64,000 bases of DNA from Pseudomonadota bacterium (GTDB lineage: Bacteria; Myxococcota_A; UBA796; SXON01), in contig JAUXTN010000002.1 in the NCBI GenBank assembly GCA_030684355.1, forward strand, positions 154,069 to 218,068, in the 5' to 3' direction. The translations under genes were made by a program, and so were the position numbers. The notes under the pieces are model-generated. The model ran no database searches and had not been told where the DNA came from. It was given only the letters and a program-made list of their open reading frames with translations. How positions within the stretch are numbered: the stretch's first letter is position 1; each line of letters begins with the position of its first letter. This document shows positions 55,815 to 64,000 of this stretch, piece by piece.

Positions 55815-57170
55815 TTGCGACGAGTGATCTTCTTTGCCTGCGGCCTGTCGGCCTGTGCCGGTGGCAGCGCCGACGTGGCGACGCCCCCGACGAAGTCCAC
55901 CAGCGCGGTCCCGGCCGCGCTGATCGAACAGACCTGGCAGGTCCGCCTCGCCGTCGATGCCGCACGCGCGCCGTTCGAGGGCCGCGCGGGCTGGATGGCG
56001 TGGTTCCAGGGCAACCGCGCGGAGGCGCTCCAGGCGTTCGCGGCGGACGCCGACGGGCCTGCCCTGGCGCGCACGCACGCGGATTACGCGTCGATCTACC
56101 GGCAAGCCGCGCTGCTCGCCGCGAGCTCGACGATCCAGGTGTACGGCACCGACGCCCAGCCCACCGACCCCGCCGAGACGAGCTACCTCCTCGGCGTCTC
56201 GGGCGCGCTCCTGGGCGATGCCACGTGGTCGCCGAAGCTCGGCGCCGCGGGCGGCTCCAAGGTCGCTGGGCTGGCGGCACAGGACGCCGCGTGGAAGGCC
56301 TGGGCGGACGCCGGTGCGGCCTGGCCTCCCGACAGCGTGACCGCCGGCGCCCCCAACGCCCCGACGGCCCCGACGGCCGGCAAGGCGCCCGGCGCCGGCA
56401 CGGTGCCGCACTACGTGCTCCCGGAGCAGGGCGAGACCACCACGGTCGACGCCGCCGACATCGGCACCTTGTGGGCCCTGGCGCGGTGGCACGAGGCCGC
56501 CGCCATCGCCGCGTCGCCCGAGAGCGAGGCCGCCGTCGGCGTCTGGATCGACCCGTGGCGCCTGCCTCCGGAGACCCGCACCGCCGCGGCCACCGCCGCG
56601 ACCATCCCGGACACCTTCCTCTTCATGTCGGCGATGACCACGGCGGGGGACGCCCGGTTCTTCGCCGACCTCGAGCGTGACGGCGCCGCCGCCGTCGCGG
56701 CCCACCAGGCCGACAGCCCCTACGCCGTGATCGTCGGCCGCTGCACCCAGGCGGAGAAGGTCTCCGTCGACTGCCTGCTCGACGAGGCCGCCGCGCTCGG
56801 CCAGTCCATCGAGGAGGCCATGGCGAAGGCCGCGGGCAAGGAAGACGGCTTCCACCGTCCCTTTGCCGACTACGCCCGCGTGGGCGTGCTCCGCGCCGGA
56901 GACCGCACCGCCTGGAAGCTCCAGGACCGCGAAGGCGGCGGTCGGCTCCGCATCAACGCGCTCGACCGGACCACCGGCACCGCGCGCGATCCCGTGTTCC
57001 TGCTTTCGGTCGCGGCGTGGGACGCTGGCAACCGGAACTCCGTCCGTGCCGAAGAGCTCGTGCACGGTCTGCTGACAGAAGTTCCCGGCCTGGAGGCGGC
57101 CCGCCTCCCGCTGGATGCCCTGCACATTCGCCTGAGCCGGAATGCCGCACCCGGCCGGCCCATGCATTGA
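55815..57170 (+). CDS. Lipoprotein, helical repeat, unknown function
   Basis: A 451-residue lipoprotein (MRRVIFFACGLSAC, lipobox LSAC). It is Ala-rich with helical pairs (AEALQAFAADADGPALART, IGTLWALARWHEAAAIA) and resembles a TPR/SEL1-like fold; a Gly/Pro linker lies around residues 175-200. TTG start 6 nt after the preceding stop; GTG at 55824 is an alternative but would drop the basic n-region. It lies 11 nt before the binding-protein gene, so the two are in one transcript. Confidence 0.65.
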   Translation: MRRVIFFACGLSACAGGSADVATPPTKSTSAVPAALIEQTWQVRLAVDAARAPFEGRAGWMAWFQGNRAEALQAFAADADGPALARTHADYASIYRQAALLAASSTIQVYGTDAQPTDPAETSYLLGVSGALLGDATWSPKLGAAGGSKVAGLAAQDAAWKAWADAGAAWPPDSVTAGAPNAPTAPTAGKAPGAGTVPHYVLPEQGETTTVDAADIGTLWALARWHEAAAIAASPESEAAVGVWIDPWRLPPETRTAAATAATIPDTFLFMSAMTTAGDARFFADLERDGAAAVAAHQADSPYAVIVGRCTQAEKVSVDCLLDEAAALGQSIEEAMAKAAGKEDGFHRPFADYARVGVLRAGDRTAWKLQDREGGGRLRINALDRTTGTARDPVFLLSVAAWDAGNRNSVRAEELVHGLLTEVPGLEAARLPLDALHIRLSRNAAPGRPMH

Positions 57171-57181
57171 GGAGTCGTACG

Positions 57182-58789
57182 ATGAGCCGCCGAGGTCGCA
57201 AGGAAGGAGAGGGGTTGTACGAAGGCGCACGACACCTCCTGGTCGCCGCCGGTCTGGCCGGGGCCGTGCTCTCCACAGGCGCGGTGCTGAGCTTCTACGA
57301 GGAGTCGCTCCCCGGGACGCTCAACCCGCTCTACGCCCAGTCCATGGTCGACTTCCGCTCCCAGGAGCTGGTGTTCGATCGCATCTATTTCCACAGCCCC
57401 ATCGACAACCGGATCATGAGCCGCGTTGTCGAGAAGGGTGAGCTCGCCGAGGGCGGGAAGGCCTACAAGCTCACCTTGAAGGCGGGCTTGAAGTGGCACG
57501 ACGGCAAGCCGGTCACGTCGAAGGACGTGTGCTTCACCGTGAACGCCATGCTCGATCCCAAGACCCCGAGCCCGATGGCCGCCGGGTACCGCACGGTGCT
57601 GGCCGGCTGTGAGGCCCAGGCGCCCACCGTCGCGCTCGTGCGCTTCACGAAGGTGTTCCACAACCCCCAGGAGCGGCTCGGGTTCCCGCTGCTCCCCGAG
57701 GGGCCCTTCGCGGGCAACACGGCGATCTCGCCGGACCTCGACTTCTCGGCACATCCGGTCGGCTCCGGCGCCTACAAGGGCAACAAGGGCCGCCGCGGCG
57801 TGACGTTCGAGGCCTTCCCGAACGTGCACCACGCCTCGACGATCGCGCAGCTCTCCCTCCAGGAGGGCGGCGATCCCGTCGTCCAGGTGGTCACCCTGCG
57901 CAACAACGGCGTGCAGGGCATCGTCGCCGTGCCGCCGCCGCTCCGCGCGGACGTGAGCGCCAGCGACGACCTCCAGCTGAAGTCCTACGACCTCCGGTCG
58001 TGGTGGTTCATGGCGGTGAACAGCAAGAAGGGCGCGCTCGGCGACAAGCGCGTCCGGCAGGCGCTGAACCTCATCATCGACCGCACGGATCTCCGCCAGC
58101 TCTCCATCGGCGTGAAGCCGGGCGAGCAGAACAGCCCCTGCGAGTTCATCTCCGGGCCGTTCGTGCAGTCCTCGCCGTTCTACAACCGCTCGGTCCCCAC
58201 CAAGGACAAGAGCGATCGCGCCGCCGCGTCGAAGCTCCTGACGGACGCCGGCCTCACCTCCATCGGCGGGCGCTGGCACTTCAAGGGCCAGCCGGTCGTC
58301 CTCAACGTCGGCATGCTCGCGCCCCTCGACAACGAGGCGCCCGACTTGCTCACGCAGGTGGCGAACCAGCTCGGCGCCGGCGGCTTCGAGCGCCAGGAGA
58401 CGAAGGTCACGGTCGACGACTGGAACCGTCGCGTCCTGACCGGCAAGGCCACCGAGTTCGACCTCCTGGTCGGCAAGTGGTCCTTCGGCGTCGTCGAGGA
58501 GGTCAACGACCTCTTCGAGACCCGCGCGACGACCAAGGGCACGCTGAACATCTTCAACTACAGCAACGCCACGGTCGACCAGGCCATCGCCGAGTACAAC
58601 GCCGCGCGCACCGACACCGCGGCGGACGACGCCTACCACAAGCTGCACAGCATCCTTGCCGACGACCTGCCCTACCTCTTCCTCTGGAAGCTCGACACCA
58701 AGAGCGCCTGGCGGACGGAAGTGCGGGGGAACACGATCTCGCCGTACTACTACTGGACCGAGATCGACTCCTGGAAGTACGGGCCGTAG
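57182..58789 (+). CDS. ABC transporter substrate-binding protein, family 5
   Basis: A 535-residue oligopeptide/dipeptide-type binding protein (SBP_bac_5). Features: LPGTLNPLYAQSMVDF, ELVFDRIYFHSP, LKAGLKWHDGKPVTSKDVCF, GSGAYKG, FMAVNSKKGALGDKRVRQAL, and the C-terminal LFLWKLDTKSAW. Its N-terminus (HLLVAAGLAGAVLSTGAVLSF) is a hydrophobic helix with basic residues before it and no lipobox, so it is either cleaved or stays as a membrane anchor. GAGGAG lies 7 nt before the ATG. It feeds the permeases downstream. Confidence 0.88.
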   Translation: MSRRGRKEGEGLYEGARHLLVAAGLAGAVLSTGAVLSFYEESLPGTLNPLYAQSMVDFRSQELVFDRIYFHSPIDNRIMSRVVEKGELAEGGKAYKLTLKAGLKWHDGKPVTSKDVCFTVNAMLDPKTPSPMAAGYRTVLAGCEAQAPTVALVRFTKVFHNPQERLGFPLLPEGPFAGNTAISPDLDFSAHPVGSGAYKGNKGRRGVTFEAFPNVHHASTIAQLSLQEGGDPVVQVVTLRNNGVQGIVAVPPPLRADVSASDDLQLKSYDLRSWWFMAVNSKKGALGDKRVRQALNLIIDRTDLRQLSIGVKPGEQNSPCEFISGPFVQSSPFYNRSVPTKDKSDRAAASKLLTDAGLTSIGGRWHFKGQPVVLNVGMLAPLDNEAPDLLTQVANQLGAGGFERQETKVTVDDWNRRVLTGKATEFDLLVGKWSFGVVEEVNDLFETRATTKGTLNIFNYSNATVDQAIAEYNAARTDTAADDAYHKLHSILADDLPYLFLWKLDTKSAWRTEVRGNTISPYYYWTEIDSWKYGP

Positions 58790-58802
58790 GAGCGAGCGCT
58801 TG

Positions 58803-58907
58803 ATGTCCTTCGGCCATGTGAGCCCCGCGATCGCCGGGGAACGCTACAGCAACACCTGCGCCATGCGGCGCGGGTGGCGGCCGACGTGCGTCCGGAGCCC
58901 GCGATGA
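58803..58907 (+). CDS. Possible 34-codon small ORF before permease 1
   Basis: ATG at 58803 has AGGAG ten bases upstream. It encodes 34 residues with Cys, Trp and Arg and its TGA overlaps the permease ATG as ATGA. The coding character is weak. It may be a translated leader coupling permease synthesis to the binding-protein gene, or only chance. Confidence 0.25.
   Translation: MSFGHVSPAIAGERYSNTCAMRRGWRPTCVRSPR
58823..58839 (+). terminator. Possible attenuator hairpin between binding protein and permease
   Basis: CCCCG-CGATCGC-CGGGG, a 5-bp stem with a 7-nt loop. Hairpins at this site often cut the level of permease relative to binding protein, and none of the other genes of the operon is separated by such a gap (114 nt). 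No T-tract. Confidence 0.25.
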
Positions 58908-59860
58908 AGGCGTGGTGGCTCCGTCCGGCCGTACGCCTGCTCGCGGCGATCGTCCTGCCCTTCGCGGTGCCGGCGATCATCACCGCGCTCATCTGGGCGC
59001 TCCCGGGGGACCCCGCGGAGATCATCTGCCCGCGCGAGATCTGCGGCGGCACGGACGCGCTGGCCGCGCGGTGGAACCTCGACGGTGGGCCGTGGAAGTT
59101 CTTCTCCGCGTGGGTGCAGGGTGCGCTCCGCGGGGACTTCGGCAACAGTTGGCGCCTGCAGCAGGGCGTGCCCGTCGCGGACCTCCTCCGGGAGGCCGTG
59201 CCGACCACGTCGATCCTCATCCTCGCCGGGCTCGTGCCCCTCGTCCTCGGCGCGATCGGCGCTGCCACCGGGATCATCCCGCGGCGCGCCGACCCCGCCG
59301 CGTCGGCCATCGGGCTCGTGCCGGCCGTCGTGTTCGCGCTGCTCTGCGCCGCGCTCATCGAGCTCAACTACGGCGCCGAGAGCTTCAACCTCGAGGCCAC
59401 CCGCTTCCGCATCCTCCTCGGCGCGGTCGTCCTGGGCTTCTCGGACGGTGCCTTCGCGGGCGCCACCACCGGCGTGCGCGCCCTTTTCCGCACCGAGCTC
59501 AAGCAACGCTACGTGGGCGTCGCCCTCCTTCGCGGGGAGCGTCCGCTCGTGAACATGCTCCCCAACGTCACGCCGGCCCTCGCGGGCCAGCTCCGCGCGC
59601 GGGTGCTCCACCTCCTCTCCGGCACCGTGGTCGTCGAGGTCGTCCTCCGCATCAACGGCATCGGAGACCTCCTCTGGGGCGGCACGCTCCTCCAGGACTT
59701 CGGCGTCGTCCTCGCCGCGGCGACCGCCTTCGCCGCGCTCTCCGGAGCGCTCCTTCTCTTGCAGGCGACCACCGAGATCGTCGTGGCCCTCGTGGTCCGC
59801 CGCTCCCCGGTCATCCCCGCGGCCGTGGTCGACCAGGCGCAGCGGCGGGCGGCAAGCTGA
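58904..59860 (+). CDS. ABC transporter permease, DppB/OppB type
   Basis: A 318-residue permease with about six TM segments (RLLAAIVLPFAVPAIITALIW, ILILAGLVPLVLGAIGAATG, VVVEVVLRINGIGDLLW). The large loop after TM1 contains PGDPAEIICPREICGG, matching DppB (residues PGDPA...). The cytoplasmic coupling loop is around YVGVALLRGERPLVNMLPN. The ATG at 58904 has GGAG six bases upstream; GTG at 58874 has no site and is rejected. The diverged sequence lacks the usual E-A-A-A-G form of the coupling helix. Confidence 0.85.
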   Translation: MKAWWLRPAVRLLAAIVLPFAVPAIITALIWALPGDPAEIICPREICGGTDALAARWNLDGGPWKFFSAWVQGALRGDFGNSWRLQQGVPVADLLREAVPTTSILILAGLVPLVLGAIGAATGIIPRRADPAASAIGLVPAVVFALLCAALIELNYGAESFNLEATRFRILLGAVVLGFSDGAFAGATTGVRALFRTELKQRYVGVALLRGERPLVNMLPNVTPALAGQLRARVLHLLSGTVVVEVVLRINGIGDLLWGGTLLQDFGVVLAAATAFAALSGALLLLQATTEIVVALVVRRSPVIPAAVVDQAQRRAAS

Positions 59861-59882
59861 TGACGATCCGCCCGGTGCCATC

Positions 59883-60704
59883 ATGATCCCCCGCAAGCTC
59901 GCCCTCGGCATCGGGCTCGCCTGCCTCGTCGTCCTCATGGGGCTCGGGCTGCTCGCCCCCGCGCATCTCTCGGTGCCCGACCTCGCCCGCGTCTACGAGG
60001 GCCCGGGCGACATGTTCCCCTTCGGCAGCGACCAGCGTGGCCGCCCCCTGCTCGAGTACGCGCAGCAGGGCGCCTCCGTCATCCTGTTCCCGTCGCTCTT
60101 CGCCGGGGTCGTCGTCGGCGCCATGGGCGTCGTGGGCGGGCTCCTGCGGTGCGTCGGCAGCGCGCGGGTCGACACCGCCGTGCAGGCCTTCGGCGAGATC
60201 GTCGGCAGCCTGCCCCGCATGGTCGTCATTCTCGTGGTGGCCCTGCTCATCCCCGCCGGGGACCGCGGGCTCCTCCCGCTGGCCCTCGCCTGGGCCATCC
60301 TGGCGAGCCCCGGCGCGATGGACGAGGCCGCGTCGGTCGCCGAGCGGCTCGGTGGCGCCCGCTTCGTCGAGGCCCTCCGCGCGCACGGGTTCTCGTGGTC
60401 CCGGGTCTTCCTCTACCACATCGTCCTGCTCAACCTGCGGCCCGTGGTCGTGCGCCAGGCCGCGGAGACCGCGATGCAGGTGACGTTCCTGGAGATCGCG
60501 CTGTCGTACCTGGCGGCCCAGGAGAACCAGTCGAGCTTCACCCACGCGGACGACATCAAGTCCTGGGCGAACCTGCTCGAAATCGGATATCCCAGCCTCG
60601 TGCTCGACGTTCCCACGAGCCACGCGCTCGTCCTCGGCCTCGCGCTGGTCGGGCTCGTGACGGTCATGTCCTTGATGCTCTCCTCCGCGGCGAGGGCCCG
60701 ATGA
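59883..60704 (+). CDS. ABC transporter permease, DppC/OppC type
   Basis: A 273-residue second permease with about six TM segments (LALGIGLACLVVLMGLGLLAP, GVVVGAMGVVGGLLRCVG, MVVILVVALLI). It has the DppC hallmarks FPFGSDQRGRPLLEYA and a coupling region DEAASVAERLGGARFVEALRAHG. It overlaps the first ATPase gene by 4 nt (ATGA). It forms the pore with the preceding permease. Confidence 0.88.
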   Translation: MIPRKLALGIGLACLVVLMGLGLLAPAHLSVPDLARVYEGPGDMFPFGSDQRGRPLLEYAQQGASVILFPSLFAGVVVGAMGVVGGLLRCVGSARVDTAVQAFGEIVGSLPRMVVILVVALLIPAGDRGLLPLALAWAILASPGAMDEAASVAERLGGARFVEALRAHGFSWSRVFLYHIVLLNLRPVVVRQAAETAMQVTFLEIALSYLAAQENQSSFTHADDIKSWANLLEIGYPSLVLDVPTSHALVLGLALVGLVTVMSLMLSSAARAR

Positions 60705-61468
60705 ACGGCCACCGCGTAGAGCCGCACGGTGCCAGCGTGCTCGAGCTCCGCAAGCTCGCGATCCGCGCGCCGGGCCGCGTCCTGGTGGACGGCGTGAACG
60801 TCGATGTCTACGCGGGCCAGGTCACCGCGCTGTGCGGCCCCTCCGGTGCCGGGAAGTCCCTCACCGCGCGCGCCTGCATGGGTGTGCTGGACGTGGTCCC
60901 CGGCCTCACGGGCGGCTCCCTCCGCTTCCCCGCGCTCTCCCCGAAGGACTGGTTCGCCGACGTGGTGGGGAAGGGGAAACGCGCCCAGAAGGCGCTCCTC
61001 CGCGAGACCGAGTCGCTCCGCGGCGGCTACCTCTCGTACTCGCCCCAGGCAGCCTCCAGCGCGCTCAACCCGGGCCGCACCATCGGCCGCCAGATCGAGA
61101 TGGCCATCGCGCGCCGCTCGACCCCCGTGCCGCCGGCCGCGCTCGGCGCCCTCATTCGCGAGCTCCTCGACGAGGTGGGCCTTCAGCCCTACGTCGCCAG
61201 CTCGCTCCCCGGCGAGCTCTCCGGCGGGATGTGCCAGCGCGCGGCCCTCGCCATCGCGATCGCCCCGGACCCCCGCGTCCTCCTCGCGGACGAGCCCGAG
61301 ACCGGCCTCGACCCCGTGCTCCGCCGCCAGATCGTCGAGCTCCTCGTCCAGGTCGGGAAGGCGCACGAGTGCGGCATCCTCCTGATCTCGCACCACGAGG
61401 ACACGGTGGATCGCATCGCCGAACATGTGATTCGCCTTACGCCCGTGCACGGGGGAGGAGCGGCATGA
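60701..61468 (+). CDS. ABC transporter ATPase, DppD/OppD type
   Basis: A 255-residue ATPase. Walker A GPSGAGKS (46-53), Q-loop YSPQAASSALNPG, signature LSGGMCQRAALA, Walker B VLLADEPETGLDP and H-loop LLISHHED. Slightly shorter than E. coli DppD (327) because the C-terminal Cys-rich extension is missing, as in other bacteria. The ATGA overlap with both neighbours shows one translational unit. Confidence 0.93.
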   Translation: MNGHRVEPHGASVLELRKLAIRAPGRVLVDGVNVDVYAGQVTALCGPSGAGKSLTARACMGVLDVVPGLTGGSLRFPALSPKDWFADVVGKGKRAQKALLRETESLRGGYLSYSPQAASSALNPGRTIGRQIEMAIARRSTPVPPAALGALIRELLDEVGLQPYVASSLPGELSGGMCQRAALAIAIAPDPRVLLADEPETGLDPVLRRQIVELLVQVGKAHECGILLISHHEDTVDRIAEHVIRLTPVHGGGAA

Positions 61469-62256
61469 GCCAGCCCATCGTGCGCGTGTCGAACCTCGTG
61501 AAGACGTTCCGGATTCCGGGGCCGTGGCCGTGGAGCCCGGTCCGCACGGTCGAGGCCGTCCGCGGCGTGGACTTCACCGTCGCGAGCGGCGAGGTCGTGG
61601 CGCTCGTCGGCCAGTCCGGCTCCGGCAAGACCACCCTGTCTCGCATCGTGCTCGGCCTGGAGGCGCCCACCTCCGGCGAGGTCTGGATCGAGGCCCACCG
61701 GTGGGACCAGATGCCCGAACAGGAGCGTCAGAAGCACCGGATCGCCTACCAGTACATCCCGCAGGATGCGATGGCCGCGCTCGACCCCCAGCAGACCGTG
61801 CTGGAGCACGTGGTCGAGACCCTCACCGTGCTCGCACGCAAGGCCCCGGCCGATGCCCACGGCCTCGCCGTCGCGATGCTCGCGCGCCTGGGGCTCTCCC
61901 ACCGTCACGACGCGCTCCCGAGAGAGCTGTCGGGCGGAGAGCAGCGCCGCGTCACGCTCGCGCGCGTGTTGGCGCTCGAGCCCAGGCTCGTCGTCGCGGA
62001 CGAGCCCACCTCTGGTCTCGATCCCGATCGACGTGCTTCCGTGCTCGCCGACCTCATCGGCAACCTCCCAGCCGGCGCCGGGTGTATTCTCGTCACGCAC
62101 GATCTCGACGCGGCCGTCGACTACTGCCACCGGGCGGTGGTGATGCTCGAAGGCAACGTGATCGAAGAGCTCGATCTCAAGCGAGACGAACCCCGCCACC
62201 CGTACACCCGCTCGCTGCTGGACCCCTGGCAGACCCCGCCAAAAGGTGTCTCATGA
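61465..62256 (+). CDS. ABC transporter ATPase, DppF/OppF type
   Basis: A 263-residue ATPase. Walker A GQSGSGKT (49-56), Q-loop YIPQDAMAALDPQQTV, signature LSGGEQRRVTLARVL, Walker B RLVVADEPTSGLDPD, H-loop ILVTHDLD, and a C-terminal EPRHPYTRSLLD that is the hallmark of the OppF/DppF group. It ends in an ATGA overlap with the next gene, which is not a transporter part. Confidence 0.95.
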   Translation: MSQPIVRVSNLVKTFRIPGPWPWSPVRTVEAVRGVDFTVASGEVVALVGQSGSGKTTLSRIVLGLEAPTSGEVWIEAHRWDQMPEQERQKHRIAYQYIPQDAMAALDPQQTVLEHVVETLTVLARKAPADAHGLAVAMLARLGLSHRHDALPRELSGGEQRRVTLARVLALEPRLVVADEPTSGLDPDRRASVLADLIGNLPAGAGCILVTHDLDAAVDYCHRAVVMLEGNVIEELDLKRDEPRHPYTRSLLDPWQTPPKGVS

Positions 62257-63491
62257 CCGCTACCCGTCGCCTCCTCCCCCTGCTCGCGGCGCTCGCCCTC
62301 ACCCCGCTCGTGCTCCCCTCCGCCTACGCAGGCGAGGTGGAGAAGGCGGAGCACACCCGCGTCGGAGAGGAGATGCGCAAGCTCGCCTCCCGCAACGCGT
62401 GGCCCGCGGTGGAGGCGAGCTTCGATCGGCTGGAGGAGCTGGAGAAGAAGGGCGAGGTCATCACCTACAAGGAGTTCATGCTCGGCGCCGAAGCCGCGCG
62501 CGCCCTCGGGGACATGACCGCGAGCCGCGCCCGCGTGCAGCGGGCCGCCAAGCTCGACTCCACGAAGGAGGCGTTGGACTGGCTCGCCGACGTGGACAAG
62601 AACTACGGCAGCGTCGACATCAGCTTCGACGCCAAGTACACCGGCGCCCGCACGCTCGTGCCGTCGGTGCCGCCGTTCGCCCCCGACCAGCGCGCCAGCA
62701 TCACGTACGCCGTGGCCCAGATCGACGCCGGCAAGGCCTACACCGGCCTCCTCCCCGCCGGCGAGTACACCATCGGGGAGCAGAAGGTGACCGTCGCCAT
62801 CGGTGACAAGGTCGCCGCGCTCCGCCTCGGCCCGCCCCCGGCCGCCCCGAAGGAGCCCTTCAAGCTCGCCTACGTCGGCCCCCGCGCGCAGCTCGGCGTG
62901 GCGTTCACGACCGCGGGCGACATCGACAACGCCAGCCTCTCTGCGGACAGCGGGCTCCAGGCCGGTCCGTTCAGCGGCAGCGGCGCCCGGCTCGGCGTGG
63001 GCCTCGAGGTCGGGCTCTCCAAGAACTTCGGCGTCATCGCGGAGGTCGGCTACCACAACATGTTCGGGGCTCCGACCCGCACGGAAGGGGATCTCGCCGA
63101 CCGCGAGGAGTACCTGACCGCCGGCAACAACCTCCACCTCGGCTACGGTTGGCTCGCCGCGAACCTGCGCTTCGGCAACCTCTGGATCGCCGCGGGCCCC
63201 ATCTGGAGCGCGGGCGGCGGGGTCGTCACCGGCCTCGATGACGGGTGCGCGGACGGCGGTTGTGGCGATTATGCCGGGCTTGGGGATGACGGCGCGCCGT
63301 ATCAGCGTTTGGATGGTGACATCACCATGGGCGGCGCCGCGGCGAGCATCTCCTACGCGCTGGTCGATCTCGGAAGCTTGAAGGGCGCCCTCACCGTCGA
63401 GGGCGGCGCCCAGTCTGACAATCTGCGTATGTACCCCTGGGGCCAGGTCGCGTTCACGATCGCCCCGTCCGCATCGAGGAGGAAGGAATGA
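62253..63491 (+). CDS. Exported helical-repeat plus beta-barrel protein
   Basis: A 412-residue exported protein. Signal peptide about 26 residues (LALTPLVLPSAYAG). The mature part starts with TPR-like helices (AEAARALGDMTASRARVQRA), a PEGA-like beta domain (ASITYAVAQIDAGKAYTGLL, GEYTIGEQKVTVAIG), and a C-terminal region of alternating strands with aromatic edges (GVGLEVGLSKNFGVIAEVGY, LAANLRFGNLWIAAGPIW), an 8- to 10-strand outer-membrane barrel by eye. An ATGA overlap joins it to the ATPase upstream and to the TolB-like gene downstream. Confidence 0.7.
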   Translation: MTATRRLLPLLAALALTPLVLPSAYAGEVEKAEHTRVGEEMRKLASRNAWPAVEASFDRLEELEKKGEVITYKEFMLGAEAARALGDMTASRARVQRAAKLDSTKEALDWLADVDKNYGSVDISFDAKYTGARTLVPSVPPFAPDQRASITYAVAQIDAGKAYTGLLPAGEYTIGEQKVTVAIGDKVAALRLGPPPAAPKEPFKLAYVGPRAQLGVAFTTAGDIDNASLSADSGLQAGPFSGSGARLGVGLEVGLSKNFGVIAEVGYHNMFGAPTRTEGDLADREEYLTAGNNLHLGYGWLAANLRFGNLWIAAGPIWSAGGGVVTGLDDGCADGGCGDYAGLGDDGAPYQRLDGDITMGGAAASISYALVDLGSLKGALTVEGGAQSDNLRMYPWGQVAFTIAPSASRRKE

Positions 63492-64000
63492 CACTGGCGC
63501 TCACGCTCGCGCTCACCCTCAGCGCGCACGCCGCCGAGGTGACTTGGGTGGGCGGCGGTCACGCCGGCAACCCGCAATGGTCCGCGGATGGCTCGTGGTT
63601 GGCCTTCGAGGTCAACAACAACGCCGACAAGGTCGACTTCTACGTGGTCAAGGTGGCCAACGGCTACCCGTCTGCGCCGCAGAAGATCGCGATCCCCGGT
63701 GGCAGCAGCAGCTTCACGGCGGGCGGCAGCTACGCGGCCAACCCGAATTGGCACCCGAGGGGCCCCGTCCTCTTCGAGGCCGCCAACCCCGGTGGGCTCA
63801 CGCGGCTCTACTTCCTCTCGCCCGGGGGCTCCTCGCCCGCGGAGTACCTCAGCGTCGCGCAGGCGCCGGGGAACCTCTCGTGGCCGACCATCTCGGCGGA
63901 CGGCACCACGCTGGCGTTCACGTCGAGCGCGACCGGCCAGGGCGACGTGTACACGTTCAGCCAGGCCACCAACAAGGTCGCGGTCACGATCAGCACGGAC
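63488..64000 (+). CDS. TolB-like/PD40 beta-propeller protein, 5' part
   Basis: Only the first 171 codons are present; the gene runs off the right edge. ATG at 63488 overlaps the previous stop (ATGA). It begins with a signal peptide (MTLALTLALTLSAHAAE) and then PD40-type units: GNPQWSADGSWLAFE, NPNWHPRGPVLFEAA and WPTISADGTTLAFTSSATG. It is a periplasmic beta-propeller, similar in type to TolB but without the TolB N-terminal domain so far. Confidence 0.8.
   Translation, partial: MTLALTLALTLSAHAAEVTWVGGGHAGNPQWSADGSWLAFEVNNNADKVDFYVVKVANGYPSAPQKIAIPGGSSSFTAGGSYAANPNWHPRGPVLFEAANPGGLTRLYFLSPGGSSPAEYLSVAQAPGNLSWPTISADGTTLAFTSSATGQGDVYTFSQATNKVAVTISTD

Noticed and set aside
58874..58903. GTG start for permease 1 at 58874
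   Set aside because: No ribosome binding site; the ATG at 58904 has GGAG six bases upstream and a permease-like N-terminus.

Overview
The window is roughly 70% GC, double-stranded coding DNA of a Myxococcota-type bacterium (uncultured or poorly sampled lineage; genus not assigned). The reasons are the many secreted and lipid-anchored proteins, two proteins that combine MopE-like DCDD repeats with a C-terminal GGCGC + hydrophobic segment + Arg-cluster tail (MYXO-CTERM-like), three Hanks-type Ser/Thr kinases with accessory domains, TPR proteins and FG-GAP/BNR/beta-helix surface proteins. No rRNA, tRNA, IS element, prophage or CRISPR array was seen. Nearly every strand opposite a real gene carries a long shadow ORF, as expected at this GC.

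Layout. 1-5.6 kb: edge of a PfpI/DJ-1 gene, a PHP-domain lipoprotein, fxsA-mazG (ATGA-coupled) and a divergent kinase with a cyclase-like tail. 5.7-17.7 kb: an RlaP-like nucleotidyltransferase, then a block of surface proteins and lipoproteins (beta-helix and BNR pair, dockerin-like, FG-GAP, unknowns) with nadA. 17.7-23.7 kb: an aminotransferase, then a MoxR ATPase / VWA protein / hydrolase-like / poly-acidic gene run ending in a tandem-repeat array. 23.7-31.9 kb: an AddA-AddB-like helicase-nuclease pair and a lipoprotein. 32-37.5 kb: a CHASE sensor kinase with its response regulator, facing a second MoxR-VWA module. 37.5-50.9 kb: housekeeping genes (mutY, a MoCF-domain gene, coaD, glmS, ppa, dihydrouridine synthase) mixed with a membrane protein, a TPR anchor, a GNAT protein and a kinase-FGE fusion. 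50.9-64 kb: a third kinase, then one long plus-strand operon of envelope proteins around a complete oligopeptide-type ABC transporter, running off the window.

Two whole-window patterns stand out. First, 17 genes, nearly all at the head of a transcription unit, carry a TA-containing, -10-like hexamer (best forms TACGTT, TAGGTT, TAACCT, TACCTT, TAGCTT) exactly 5-8 nt, usually 6 nt, before the start codon and no well-placed Shine-Dalgarno sequence. This is the signature of leaderless mRNAs. Genes inside operons instead have 4-nt ATGA/GTGA overlaps or clear GGAG-type sites. Second, several lipoproteins have unusually short signal peptides (lipobox Cys at residue 9-13) with no positive charge.

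The best candidates for undescribed biology are the 11-kb envelope/ABC operon at the right end, the two related MoxR-VWA modules (one coupled to a hydrolase fold without its nucleophile and an extremely acidic protein), the leaderless-promoter architecture, and a 34-bp GC-rich palindromic element found three times, once inside a coding sequence. All function calls come from reading motifs by eye; no database search was run.
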